Source: UBA4615 sp046046245
GTDB taxonomy: Bacteria; Pseudomonadota; Gammaproteobacteria; Burkholderiales; Burkholderiaceae_E
NCBI GenBank assembly: GCA_046046245.1
Contig: JBJOKE010000081.1
Coordinates: 1-55,284, forward strand
Reading direction: 5' to 3'
DNA length: 55,284 bases
The position numbers were made by a program, and so were the translations under genes. The notes beneath the pieces are model-generated. The model did not search any database. It was not told the DNA's origin and saw nothing but the letters and a program-made list of their open reading frames with translations. Numbering within the stretch: position 1 is the first letter of the stretch; each line of letters opens with the position of its first letter. This document shows positions 7,531 through 16,500 of the stretch, one piece after another.

Positions 7531-9072
7531 ATGAAACGCACCTTCGACGCCTCCCGCCGTCGCTTCCTGTCGACCGCGGGCGCGCTGTCGGCCGCCGGCC
7601 CGGTCGCGGCGCCGCTCGCGCTCAACCTCGCAGGCATCGGCGCTGCCGCGGCGCAGAGCTGCCCGTCCGACTACAAGGCGCTGGTCTGCATCTACCTCGC
7701 CGGCGGCAACGACTCGTACAACATGGTCGTGCCCACCGATGCGAGCAGCGTGCAGGCCTACGAGCGTGCCCGCGGCAGCCAGGTCGGCCCGAAGCCGCTG
7801 GTCGTGCTGACCGGCGACAGCGCGAATCCGATCGCCATCCCGACCACCGAGGCGGCGGTGGCCCCGATGAACGCGATCGCGCTGTCGCCGCTGGTGCCGC
7901 TGCCCGGCGGCCGCACGGTGGCGCTGCACCCCGAGATGACCCATGCCGAGCAGCTGTTCGACCTCGAACGGCGGCTGGCGATCGTGCCGAACGTCGGGCC
8001 GCTGCTGTACCCGATCGCCTCGGCCGAGGAGTACCGGACGTTCTCCGCGCAGCGCAAGCTGCCGCCGCGGCTGTTCTCGCACAACGACCAGACCTCCACC
8101 TGGCAGGCGTTCGCCCCGGAGGGCGCGACCCGCGGCTGGGGCGGGTTGCTCGGCGACCTGTTCGCGTCGTGCAACGGCACCCGGTCCACCTTCACCAGCA
8201 TCTCGGCGAGCGGCAACGTCGTCTGGCTGGCCGGCGAGACCACGATGCAGTACCAGGTGACGACCTCCGGTGCGCAGACCGTGCCGAGCACCTCGGGCGC
8301 GCTGTACGGCGCGGCGGGCGGCGGCACGACGCTGTCGAGGATCGCGAGCGGGCTGCGCCGCGACGGCTCGGCACGCGGCGACGTGCACCTCATCGCGCAG
8401 GAGCAGGCCTCGGTCACCGCGCGCGCGATCGCGCTGGGCGCCGACCTGAACGGGCTGCTGCTGCCGACCGGCGCGCTGGCCACCGCGCCGACCTGGAGCA
8501 GCGTCAACACCCAGGCCCCCGCGAGCGCGGCGAACAGGCTGGCCGATCAGCTGCGCATCGTCGCGCGGATCATCGGCGGCGCGCGCAAGGCCGGCAGCGG
8601 CATCCGTCGTCAGGTCTTCATGGTCCAGATCGGCAGCTTCGACACGCACGACCGCCAGTTGCCCGGCCATGCGTCGCTGATGGGGCGGCTGTCGCAGGCG
8701 CTGCAGTACTTCGACCAGCTGCTCGCGGATCCCGACGTGAACGCGCGCGACGCGGTCACCACCTTCACCGCGTCCGAGTTCGGCCGCACCTTCGGCAGCA
8801 ACGGCGACGGCACCGACCATGGCTGGGGCGCCCACCACTTCGTCATGGGCGGCGCCGTCGACGGCGGCAAGGTGCTGGGCGCGATGCCCGAGATGGGGCT
8901 CACCGCGCCGCGCACGGTCGCCCGCGGATCGACGATCCCGACGGTCTCGGTCGACCAGTACGCGGCGCGGCTCGCCAGCTGGTTCGGTGCGTCGCCGTCC
9001 GACCTCGCGCGGCTGTTCCCGAATCTCGGCCGCTTCGACGCCGCGGCGTTGCCGAACCTGTTCAAGGCCTAG
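7531..9072 (+). CDS. DUF1501 family protein with Tat signal
   Basis: This 513-residue protein begins with a twin-arginine signal, SRRRFL at residues 8-13, a hydrophobic region and an AAAAQS cleavage area near residue 44. The mature part is the DUF1501 fold (alkaline-phosphatase/sulfatase-like superfamily): VCIYLAGGNDSYNMVVP at the start, IGSFDTHDRQ in the centre, FTASEFGRTFGSNGDGTDHGWG and HFVMGGAV. The Asp and His residues in GTDHGWG and SFDTHDRQ are likely metal or catalytic residues. It is co-transcribed with the DUF1800 lipoprotein. Tat export suggests folding with a cofactor in the cytoplasm. Function unknown; possibly an envelope hydrolase. Confidence 0.9.
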   Translation: MKRTFDASRRRFLSTAGALSAAGPVAAPLALNLAGIGAAAAQSCPSDYKALVCIYLAGGNDSYNMVVPTDASSVQAYERARGSQVGPKPLVVLTGDSANPIAIPTTEAAVAPMNAIALSPLVPLPGGRTVALHPEMTHAEQLFDLERRLAIVPNVGPLLYPIASAEEYRTFSAQRKLPPRLFSHNDQTSTWQAFAPEGATRGWGGLLGDLFASCNGTRSTFTSISASGNVVWLAGETTMQYQVTTSGAQTVPSTSGALYGAAGGGTTLSRIASGLRRDGSARGDVHLIAQEQASVTARAIALGADLNGLLLPTGALATAPTWSSVNTQAPASAANRLADQLRIVARIIGGARKAGSGIRRQVFMVQIGSFDTHDRQLPGHASLMGRLSQALQYFDQLLADPDVNARDAVTTFTASEFGRTFGSNGDGTDHGWGAHHFVMGGAVDGGKVLGAMPEMGLTAPRTVARGSTIPTVSVDQYAARLASWFGASPSDLARLFPNLGRFDAAALPNLFKA

Positions 9073-9151
9073 CGTCGCCGCCGCCGTCGTGCCCGTTCCA
9101 GGATGCGGAGCGGGCTGCGGTGCATCGCGCGGGGGACGGCTGCCGGTCCGG

Positions 9152-9157
9152 TACGAT
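9152..9157 (+). promoter_or_regulatory. putative -10 element (TACGAT) upstream of aldehyde dehydrogenase
   Basis: TACGAT sits 24 bases before the aldehyde dehydrogenase start, with a GGAGG-type ribosome site in between. No convincing -35 is seen. The DUF1501 gene ends 80 bases earlier, so this may give the dehydrogenase its own transcript. Confidence 0.35.
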
Positions 9158-9180
9158 CACGCCCTCCACGGAGGACGACG

Positions 9181-10614
9181 ATGAAGCAGAACTGGATCGG
9201 CGGCGCCTGGGTCGACGGCGCGACCGTGACCCGCAACATCAATCCCTCGGACCTGTCCGACCTGGTCGGCGACTACGCGCAGGCCGACGCCGAGCAGACG
9301 AGGCAGGCCATCGGCGCCGCGCGCGACGCGTTCCCGAAGTGGGCGCTGTCGACGCCGCAGCAGCGCTTCGACGCGCTCGATGCGGTCGGCACCGAGATCC
9401 TCGCGCGCCGCGCCGAGCTCGGCGACCTGCTCGCCCGCGAGGAGGGCAAGACCCTGCCCGAGGCGATCGGCGAGGTGGGCCGCGCCGGGCAGATCTTCAA
9501 GTTCTTCGCCGGCGAGGCGCTGCGGATCCCCGGCGAGAAGCTCGCCTCGGTGCGCCCGGGCCTCGACGTCGAGCTCACCCGCGAGCCCGTCGGCGTCGTC
9601 GGCATCATCGCGCCCTGGAACTTCCCGATCGCGATCCCCGCGTGGAAGATCGCGCCGGCGCTCGCCTACGGCAACTGCGTGGTGTTCAAGCCGGCCGACG
9701 CGGTGCCCGGCAGCGCGTGGGCGCTGGCCGAGATCCTGTCGCGCAGCGGCCTGCCCGCGGGCGTGTTCAACCTGACGATGGGTCGCGGCTCCTCGGTGGG
9801 CGCCGCGATGCTCGCCGACCGCCGCGTCGACGCGATCAGCTTCACCGGCTCGGTCGCCACCGGCCGCAAGGTCGCGCAGGCCTGCATCGAGCGGATGGCG
9901 AAGTTCCAGCTCGAGATGGGCGGCAAGAACCCGCTGGTGGTGCTCGACGACGCCGACCTGGCCACCGCGGTGAACTGCGCGGTCCAGGGCGGCTTCTTCT
10001 CGACCGGCCAGCGCTGCACGGCGTCCTCGCGGATCATCGTCACCGAGGGCATCCACGACCGCTTCGTGGCCGCGACCGTCGAGGCGATGAAGAAGCTCGT
10101 CATCGGCGATGCGCGCGAGAAGGGCGTCGACATCGGCCCGGTCGTCGACCAGGGCCAGCTCGACCAGGACCTGGAGTACATCGGCGTCGCGCAGCAGGAA
10201 GGCGCGACGCTCGCGTATGGCGGCACGCCGCTCGAGAGGCCGAAGAAGGGCCACTACCTCGCGCCGGCGCTCTTCACCGACACGACCAATGCGATGCGCA
10301 TCAGTCGCGAGGAAGTCTTCGGGCCGGTGTGCAACGTGATCCGGGTGAAGGACTACGACGAGGCGCTGGCGGTGGCGAACGACACCGAGTTCGGCCTGTC
10401 CTCCGGGATCTGCACGACCTCGCTCAAGCACGCATCGCACTTCAAGCGGCACGCGCAGGCGGGCATGGTGATGGTCAACGTGCCGACCGCGGGCGTCGAC
10501 TACCACGTGCCCTTCGGCGGTCGAAAGGGCTCGTCCTACGGCCCGCGCGAGCAGGGTCGCTACGCGGCGGAGTTCTTCACCACGGTGAAGACGGCGTACA
10601 CGTTCCCGGGTTGA
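9181..10614 (+). CDS. NAD(P)-dependent aldehyde dehydrogenase
   Basis: This 477-residue enzyme of the aldehyde dehydrogenase superfamily oxidises an aldehyde to the acid. Catalytic Cys279 lies in TGQRCTASS, general-base Glu245 in LEMGGKNP, the oxyanion Asn in PWNFPIAIP, and the coenzyme loop in FTGSVATGRK. It resembles the alpha-ketoglutaric semialdehyde dehydrogenase/succinate semialdehyde dehydrogenase branch, in which such enzymes finish sugar-acid or hydroxyproline breakdown. No other genes of those pathways are nearby, so the substrate is open. The ATG at 9181 with an upstream GGAGG is clear. A strong hairpin follows the stop, so it may be monocistronic. Confidence 0.9.
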   Translation: MKQNWIGGAWVDGATVTRNINPSDLSDLVGDYAQADAEQTRQAIGAARDAFPKWALSTPQQRFDALDAVGTEILARRAELGDLLAREEGKTLPEAIGEVGRAGQIFKFFAGEALRIPGEKLASVRPGLDVELTREPVGVVGIIAPWNFPIAIPAWKIAPALAYGNCVVFKPADAVPGSAWALAEILSRSGLPAGVFNLTMGRGSSVGAAMLADRRVDAISFTGSVATGRKVAQACIERMAKFQLEMGGKNPLVVLDDADLATAVNCAVQGGFFSTGQRCTASSRIIVTEGIHDRFVAATVEAMKKLVIGDAREKGVDIGPVVDQGQLDQDLEYIGVAQQEGATLAYGGTPLERPKKGHYLAPALFTDTTNAMRISREEVFGPVCNVIRVKDYDEALAVANDTEFGLSSGICTTSLKHASHFKRHAQAGMVMVNVPTAGVDYHVPFGGRKGSSYGPREQGRYAAEFFTTVKTAYTFPG

Positions 10615-10623
10615 GGCCGCAGG

Positions 10624-10645
10624 GCGCCGGCAGTCCTGCCGGCGC
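10624..10645. terminator. hairpin terminator between convergent genes
   Basis: Perfect 10-bp arms GCGCCGGCAG (10624-10633) and CTGCCGGCGC (10636-10645) with a two-base loop lie 9 bases past the aldehyde dehydrogenase stop and 58 bases past the SDR stop on the other strand. The stem is symmetrical and could act for both genes. It lacks a T-run. Confidence 0.6.
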
Positions 10646-10703
10646 GCCCGTCACGGCCCGCGGGCGCGGCGCCGCCGCGCCCGTGCCGAGCCGCGAGCAG
10701 CGC

Positions 10704-11465
10704 TCAGAACTGCACGCCGCGCGTCAGCGCCCCGTCGATGACGAGGTTGGTCCCGGTGATGAAGCTCGCGGCCCGGCTCGACAGGAAGACCACGCCGTTG
10801 GCCATCTCCTGCGGCGTGCCCATCCGGCCGGTGGGATTGAGCGCGAGCGCCTGCTTGTAGAGCTCGGGGTTGCCGTTCTTGATCTGCTCCCAGACGCCGC
10901 CCGGGAAGTAGGTGTTGCCCGGCGACACGGTGTTCGCGCGGATGCCCCGGCAGGCGAGCTGGAAGGCCAGGCCCTGCACGTAGTGGATCAGCGCGGCCTT
11001 GAAGGTGCCGTAGGGGCCGGCGGCGAAGTCCACCTCGCGGCCCGAGACCGACGAGATCGCGCAGATCGACGCGGCTCCGCTCTTCTCGAGGTAGGGCATC
11101 GCGGCGTTGACCAGCCGCACCGTGCCCATCATGTCGACCTCGAACTCCTTCTGCCAGCTCGCCTCGTCCTGGCCGATCGCGAGCGCGCTGACGTTGGCGA
11201 CCGCGATGTCGACGCCGCCGAAGGCGGCGGCCGTCGCCTCGACCCAGGCCTTGAGCGCCGCGCCGTCGGCGACGTCGATCGCCGCGCCGTGCGCCTTCAC
11301 GCCCTTTGCCTTCAGCGCGGCGACCGTCTCCTCGACCTCGGCCGCGTTGCGCGCGCAGATCGACACGTTCGCGCCCTCGGCGGCGAAGGTCTCGGCGATG
11401 GCGCGGCCGATGCCCTTGGTGCCGCCGGTGACGACGGCGTTCAGTCCCTTCAGTCCCAGATCCAT
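10704..11465 (-). CDS. SDR family NAD(P)-dependent oxidoreductase
   Basis: This 253-residue classical short-chain dehydrogenase/reductase has the cofactor-binding TGGTKGIG at residues 13-20, the NVSALAIG segment (NNAG-equivalent), an active-site Ser in AISSVSG and the YxxxK motif in PYGTFKA. ARN after the second strand suggests NADP preference, which is weak evidence. Unusually the NNAG position reads NVSA, a pattern seen in divergent SDRs. The start ATG at 11465 fits the glycine motif position; an upstream open frame overlaps the preceding gene and was rejected. It follows the formamidase-family gene by 29 bases and is probably co-transcribed with it. Substrate unknown. Confidence 0.9.
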   Translation of the reverse strand: MDLGLKGLNAVVTGGTKGIGRAIAETFAAEGANVSICARNAAEVEETVAALKAKGVKAHGAAIDVADGAALKAWVEATAAAFGGVDIAVANVSALAIGQDEASWQKEFEVDMMGTVRLVNAAMPYLEKSGAASICAISSVSGREVDFAAGPYGTFKAALIHYVQGLAFQLACRGIRANTVSPGNTYFPGGVWEQIKNGNPELYKQALALNPTGRMGTPQEMANGVVFLSSRAASFITGTNLVIDGALTRGVQF

Positions 11466-11494
11466 GTTCGTCGAAGCTCCACGAGGGTGCGCGT

Positions 11495-12484
11495 TCAGCG
11501 CTTGAGGTAGGTCTTGTCGACGCCGGCGCCGACGGTGTACTTCGGATCGACGACGTTGCCCAGCCGCACGCGACCGCACTGGCTGAGCATCATGTAGGCG
11601 TCCCAGCGGTCGTAGCCGTACTCGGCCTCCATCCACTTGACCAGCTCGGCGTAGGCGACGCGGGTCGCGTCCTCGAGCGGGCGGGTGCTGCCGATCGCCA
11701 TGATCAGGAACTCGTTCTCCAGCCGCGGCCACTCGAGCGTCCAGCCCTTGATCACGTCGACGCGGATCGTCGTGGTGCTCTGGAACTCGACCGCCGTGCC
11801 GCAGATCTCGCCGTCGCCCTGGCAGGCGTGCGCGTCGCCGATGAAGAGGCGCGCGCCCTGCGTGCGCACCGGCAGGTAGGTGATGCTGCCCGGCCCCATG
11901 TCCGGCAGGTCCATGTTGCCGCCGTGGTTGTCGGGGGTCAGCGAGTTGATCGAGTCGATCTCGGGCGAGGTCGACAGCGTGCCGATGTGCGGCCGGTAGG
12001 GCAGGGTGACGCGCTTGCTCCAGTAGACGCCCTGCTCGTCGACGTCGATCTTGCGGACGATCTCGGGCAGCGGCTCGTTCAGCGTGGCGGTGAGCGCGGT
12101 GTTGGAGAGCCCGCCGAAGAACGGGATCAGCGCGCAGGTGCCGCGCGGGTTCGGGCCGCGCGGCTTCATCGACTCGATGTGCACGGCGATGGCGTCGCCG
12201 GGCTCGGCCCCCTCGATGATGATCGGGCCGTTCTGCGGGTTCACGAAGGGCATCTTCAGCACCTTCGAGGGCAGGTCCTGCTCGGTCTTCACCGCGCCGC
12301 CGAACGCGTCGCGGGTCTCGACGACGATCCGGTCGCCGGGCTTCACGTGCAGGACCGGCTGCGAGTACGGACCCATGGTGAAGTGGTAGGTACCCTGCTT
12401 CGCCTCGGTCAGCTCGTGCGTGGTGCCGACGCGGCCCGCGGCGACGCCGCGGGTGTTCATGATGGAGGTGTCGAGCCAGCTCAT
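11495..12484 (-). CDS. acetamidase/formamidase family protein
   Basis: This 329-residue protein matches the FmdA/AmdA amidohydrolase family, which releases ammonia from formamide, acetamide or similar short amides. Family features are VKPGDRIVVETRDAFGG near residue 60, GPIIIEGAEPGDAIAVHIE, the NHGGNMD segment with likely metal-binding His/Asp, LFIGDAHACQGDGEICGTAVE, and C-terminal YDRWDAYMMLSQCGRVR. It is transcribed with the SDR gene downstream. A perfect stem-loop lies directly upstream of the ATG (12491-12516), leaving little room for a normal ribosome site. That hairpin may be the end of the ftsH remnant or part of this gene's leader. Substrate is not determined. Confidence 0.9.
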   Translation of the reverse strand: MSWLDTSIMNTRGVAAGRVGTTHELTEAKQGTYHFTMGPYSQPVLHVKPGDRIVVETRDAFGGAVKTEQDLPSKVLKMPFVNPQNGPIIIEGAEPGDAIAVHIESMKPRGPNPRGTCALIPFFGGLSNTALTATLNEPLPEIVRKIDVDEQGVYWSKRVTLPYRPHIGTLSTSPEIDSINSLTPDNHGGNMDLPDMGPGSITYLPVRTQGARLFIGDAHACQGDGEICGTAVEFQSTTTIRVDVIKGWTLEWPRLENEFLIMAIGSTRPLEDATRVAYAELVKWMEAEYGYDRWDAYMMLSQCGRVRLGNVVDPKYTVGAGVDKTYLKR

Positions 12485-12490
12485 CGGTCG

Positions 12491-12516
12491 TCGATGCTTT
12501 CCGTGGAAAGCATCGA
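12491..12516. repeat. perfect 12-bp inverted repeat between ftsH remnant and formamidase gene
   Basis: Arms TCGATGCTTTCC (12491-12502) and GGAAAGCATCGA (12505-12516) are separated by two bases. On the minus strand it begins two bases after the ftsH-remnant stop (12519-12521) and ends six bases before the formamidase ATG. It could be the old ftsH terminator stem, though without a U-tract, or an operator/leader hairpin for the amidase operon. Confidence 0.65.
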
Positions 12517-12518
12517 GC

Positions 12519-13158
12519 CTAGTCGACGCGGTCCGACCCCGGCAAGCAGTCGGGGATCTGGGTGCGGGCCACGGGCCGGCGCGGGCGGCAGTCCGTCACC
12601 TCGAAGATCTCGCGCTCGTCGAGCGTGTCGCGTTCGCGCAGCGCGGCCACCATCGCGTCGAGCGCGCGCCGGTGCGCGACGAGGAGCCGCTTCGCGTCCT
12701 CGTGCGATGTCTCGACGATGCCCCGTACCTCCGCGTCGACCTGCCGTGCGGTCGATTCGCGGAAGGGCCGGTCCGCGCCCCAGCTCCTCGCGGTCGAGCA
12801 GCAGCGGGCGCTCGGTGCCGAGCGCGATCTCCTCGAGCGCGTCGGCGAAGTCCGACGGCGGCCAGGTGAGCGCCTCCCGGAACCGGCCCTCGACGCTCGT
12901 GCCGCGGCTGTAGATCGACGCGACGTTGCCGCGCTCGGCCTGCGCGCGGAACGTGGTGTGGGGTACCGTCAGCGGCTCGTCGGTGCCGGGCACGAGCAAC
13001 CGCGGGATCAGCCAGTTGGCGAGCATCACCGCGACGAAGACCTACCAGAGTCGGCGGGGCAGGCCGGCCCCGGGCGGGGTGCCCCCCGGCGGGGATCGGC
13101 CCTGCGCGGCCGGCAGCTGGCCGGGGCGTGTGGCGGACGAGGGCGGCGGTCGGCTCAT
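12519..13158 (-). pseudogene. ftsH: decayed ftsH: N-domain and C-terminal tail only
   Basis: Reading leftward from the ATG at 13158, a Pro-rich start ends in PRRLW, then hits an in-frame TAG (13042-13044) where family members usually have an aromatic residue. The same frame continues with MLANWLIPRLLVPG (membrane segment) and VPHTTFRAQAERGNVASIYS, which is the FtsH periplasmic domain. After LTWPP it jumps to DFADALEEIALGTERPLLL, the segment that normally comes just before HEXXH, so the AAA+ module is missing. Near 12780 the frame shifts and FRESTARQVDAEVRGIVE follows, the C-terminal helix region; the HEXXH core is missing as well. About 640 bases remain of the usual 1,900 or so. It cannot be an active protease. 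Confidence 0.75.
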
Positions 13159-13169
13159 GGGGGGCGCTT

Positions 13170-13197
13170 CCTGTCGAGGCGGATCCGCCTCGACAGG
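13170..13197. repeat. 28-bp perfect palindrome
   Basis: The 28 bases read the same on both strands: half-site CCTGTCGAGGCGGA (13170-13183) and its exact complement (13184-13197). It lies between the stop of the 314-residue hypothetical gene and the ATG of the ftsH remnant, both leftward. It could form a loopless stem or a protein-binding site. No T-run follows. Confidence 0.7.
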
Positions 13198-13223
13198 CAA
13201 GGGCCGTGCCGGGGCGCCCGCGG

Positions 13224-14168
13224 TCAGCCTTCGCTCATGCCCGTGTAGACGAACTGGTCGAAGCCGGGAGCCGCCCAGGAAGCGCCTCTGCTCCGACCCT
13301 GCACGCAGAGCGCGCGCAGCTCGCTCTGGCGGACGTGGTCGTCGCCCGGCTTCGTGCCGATCGGGATCCGCACGTGCACCAGCGAGTCGCAGGGTCCGAT
13401 CTCGTCGCACAGGCGCTCCCAGCCGGGCGCGAGGTGACCGAACGGCAGCGCCGGCACGCCAGGCCCGACGGCGTGCGCCATGCCGAGGCGGCGTGCGTCC
13501 TCGAGGCCGATCGGCTCCACGATCGCGCCGGGGCGCTGCGTCAGCCATCGCGTCGACGCCGCCGCATCACGGGCCTCGTACGCGGCATTCTCGGCGTAGC
13601 GCCGGTCGTCGACCCATCTCGCGTGGCAGGCGGCGCAGCCGGCGGGGTCCGGCTCCGGCGGCAGCTCCAGCGGCGGCTCCGGCGCCACCTCGACGACGGG
13701 CACGCCGAACATCCGAAGCAGTTCTTCGACCCTGTACCACCAGGGCGCCTCGTCCGGACTGGTCGGTGCGAGCTCGATCCGGCCGGTCAGCACGCCCCGG
13801 TCGAACATCAGGGCGTGCTCCTTCTCCCAGGTCGACGCGTAGCCGGCGTGGACGTAGTCGACGACCTCGCCCTCGCCGCAGACGACCAGGCCGGTGGCCC
13901 AGTGCGCGAAGACGCCCCCGGGACTGCCCGGCACGGTGAGGCGCGGCGGCGGCGCTGCGTCTGTCGGATGGGTGTACGCGTCGAAGAACAGGCGCCTGTC
14001 GCGGACGGACCATTCGCCGCGGTAGCCGCGGTAGCAGCTCGTGTCGTAGCCGCCCCACCCGATGGTGTGCCGGCGCGTGCGGACCTGCTCCCACAGGCTG
14101 AACGCCTCGCCTCGCATCGCCAGTTCGGTCGTGTCGATCCGCAGGATGTCGGTGACTTGAGCGGTCAT
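13224..14168 (-). CDS. hypothetical protein with internal CxxCH motif
   Basis: This 314-residue protein is not one I recognise. The ATG at 14168 has a good upstream region with a TATAAT box, and codon use matches the neighbours, so it is very likely real. It appears cytosolic, with no signal peptide or membrane segment. The middle contains EGEVVDYVHAGYASTWEKEH, then a Pro/Glu-rich stretch, then PDPAGCAACHARW near residue 195. CAACH has the form of a c-type haem site, but without export it is more likely a metal site or chance. It is divergent from the formaldehyde dehydrogenase gene, with 300 bases between starts. No function is proposed. Confidence 0.75.
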   Translation of the reverse strand: MTAQVTDILRIDTTELAMRGEAFSLWEQVRTRRHTIGWGGYDTSCYRGYRGEWSVRDRRLFFDAYTHPTDAAPPPRLTVPGSPGGVFAHWATGLVVCGEGEVVDYVHAGYASTWEKEHALMFDRGVLTGRIELAPTSPDEAPWWYRVEELLRMFGVPVVEVAPEPPLELPPEPDPAGCAACHARWVDDRRYAENAAYEARDAAASTRWLTQRPGAIVEPIGLEDARRLGMAHAVGPGVPALPFGHLAPGWERLCDEIGPCDSLVHVRIPIGTKPGDDHVRQSELRALCVQGRSRGASWAAPGFDQFVYTGMSEG

Positions 14169-14250
14169 GGGAGGCGTCCTTTCTCGTCGGGATTGGAGGG
14201 GTTGGGCTTAGGATGGGGACGGCCCTGTGAAGGTGCCGTTCCAGTGAGAA

Positions 14251-14277
14251 ATTATACAATGAAAACAACTACTTGAA
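14251..14277 (-). promoter_or_regulatory. AT-rich promoter in the 300-base divergent region 14169-14468
   Basis: An AT-rich island (about 14246-14290) stands out. On the minus strand it contains a perfect TATAAT (14256 to 14251) with a TTCAAG -35-like hexamer (14277 to 14272) 15 bases upstream, pointing at the hypothetical gene starting at 14168. The leader would be about 75 bases. The rest of 14169-14468 holds no gene I can support. The rightward promoter of the dehydrogenase is not obvious, though AAGGGAG before 14469 is a good ribosome site. Confidence 0.5.
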
Positions 14278-14468
14278 GCCATAATGAGCTGTCCTTTTCG
14301 GTGGGCATTTCTTGTCCATGTGGGAGTGTCCGGAGCGCTCGCGGCGGCGCCCGGTCGCGTGTCCCCGGCGTGACCGGAATGCCCCGTCCGCGGTTGACCT
14401 CGACATCACCGATCGACCACCATCCCCGTCTCACGAATCGGTCGTATCGACAGCGAAGGGAGTCCCGG

Positions 14469-15578
<1,110 letters not shown>

Positions 15579-15631
15579 TGGCGTGACGCTCCGGATCGCC
15601 GCTCGAGGTGCATGGGATCGGTGGCCTCGTG

Positions 15632-15675
15632 TATCATCAGATGAAATTTAGGATGAATTTCCCAAAAGTCAGGAC
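15632..15675 (+). promoter_or_regulatory. AT-rich promoter/operator region upstream of response regulator
   Basis: TATCAT (15632-15637) resembles a -10 box. It is followed by an AT-rich stretch with two similar units, GATGAAATTTA and GATGAATTT, whose AAATT/AATTT halves are also inverted. This is the second AT-rich island in the cluster and lies directly before the response regulator ATG. It may bind a regulator, possibly the response regulator itself. Confidence 0.4.
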
Positions 15676-16482
15676 ATGATGCCCGATGACGGCCACCGAC
15701 CCTCCGGAGATGAGACCGCCGGCACGCCGCGGGCCCGCGAGGGGGATCGTCGCCCGTCGGACGGTGCGCGCGAGGAGGAGGCTGGCCGGATCCGCGTCCT
15801 GGTCGTCGAGGACGATGCCGTGCAGTCCGACTTCGTCTCCAGCGTGCTCTCGGCGCACCCCAGGATCGACGTCGTCGGCGTCGCGCGAACCCTGGAATCG
15901 GGCCGCCGTCTCTTCGATCTCGAGGATCCTCAGGTGATCCTGGTGGACCTGGGACTGCCCGACGGCCGCGGAACCGACCTGATCCGGCACGTCGCGGCGC
16001 GGGCGGGCGCCCGCTGCGATGCCGTCGTCGTCACGTTCCACACCGACGACGACGCGGTCTTCGAGAGCCTGACGGCCGGAGCGAGCGGATTCATCGCGAA
16101 GGATGCTTCCGGGTCCGATCTCGCGAGAGTCGTGCTCGACGTCCATGCCGGCGGGTCGCCGATCACGCCGTCGATCGCCCGTCGGGTCCTGCGTCGGCTG
16201 ATCCCCTTGGGCGGAGGGGGCCGGACGCCGGACGGAGCGATTGACGGGCAGGTCCGCCCAACCGACGCCCCCTCTCCGGAATCCGCCGTGAGCGTCCTGT
16301 CAGATCGCGAGAAGGAGGTCCTCGACCTCTCGGCGAAGGGCCTCACCTACGACGAGATCGCCGGCGTGCTCGAAGTCAGCGTGAACACCGTCAGGACCTA
16401 CGTGAAGCGCGTCTATCGCAAGCTCGCGGTCCGGTCCCGATCCGAGGCGGTGTTCGAGGCCCGCCACCTGGGGTTGCTCTAG
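15676..16482 (+). CDS. LuxR/NarL-type response regulator
   Basis: This 268-residue protein has an N-terminal receiver domain and a C-terminal helix-turn-helix. The receiver (about 40-155) shows the acidic pair in VVEDDA, phospho-acceptor Asp91 in ILVDLGLPDG, the switch Thr in VVTFHTDDD and Lys in FIAKDASG. The LuxR domain (about 205-268) contains LSDREKEVLDLSAKGLTYDEIA and VSVNTVRTYVKRVYRKL. A hydrophilic 35-residue extension precedes the receiver. Two adjacent ATGs (15676, 15679) are possible starts. The histidine kinase follows after 18 bases, so they form an operon. Position between the two formaldehyde genes suggests it controls them, as FlhR does in Paracoccus; that is inference. Confidence 0.92.
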   Translation: MMPDDGHRPSGDETAGTPRAREGDRRPSDGAREEEAGRIRVLVVEDDAVQSDFVSSVLSAHPRIDVVGVARTLESGRRLFDLEDPQVILVDLGLPDGRGTDLIRHVAARAGARCDAVVVTFHTDDDAVFESLTAGASGFIAKDASGSDLARVVLDVHAGGSPITPSIARRVLRRLIPLGGGGRTPDGAIDGQVRPTDAPSPESAVSVLSDREKEVLDLSAKGLTYDEIAGVLEVSVNTVRTYVKRVYRKLAVRSRSEAVFEARHLGLL

Positions 16483-16500
16483 CCCGATCTGGAGCGTCCG

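Noticed and set aside
5172..7637. An 821-codon minus-strand frame opposite HAD and DUF1800 genes
   Set aside because: Shadow of the DUF1800 gene; no family features and no start signals.
13600..13660. CAACH in the 314-residue protein as a c-type haem site
   Set aside because: No signal peptide or other cytochrome features; the motif alone is weak evidence.
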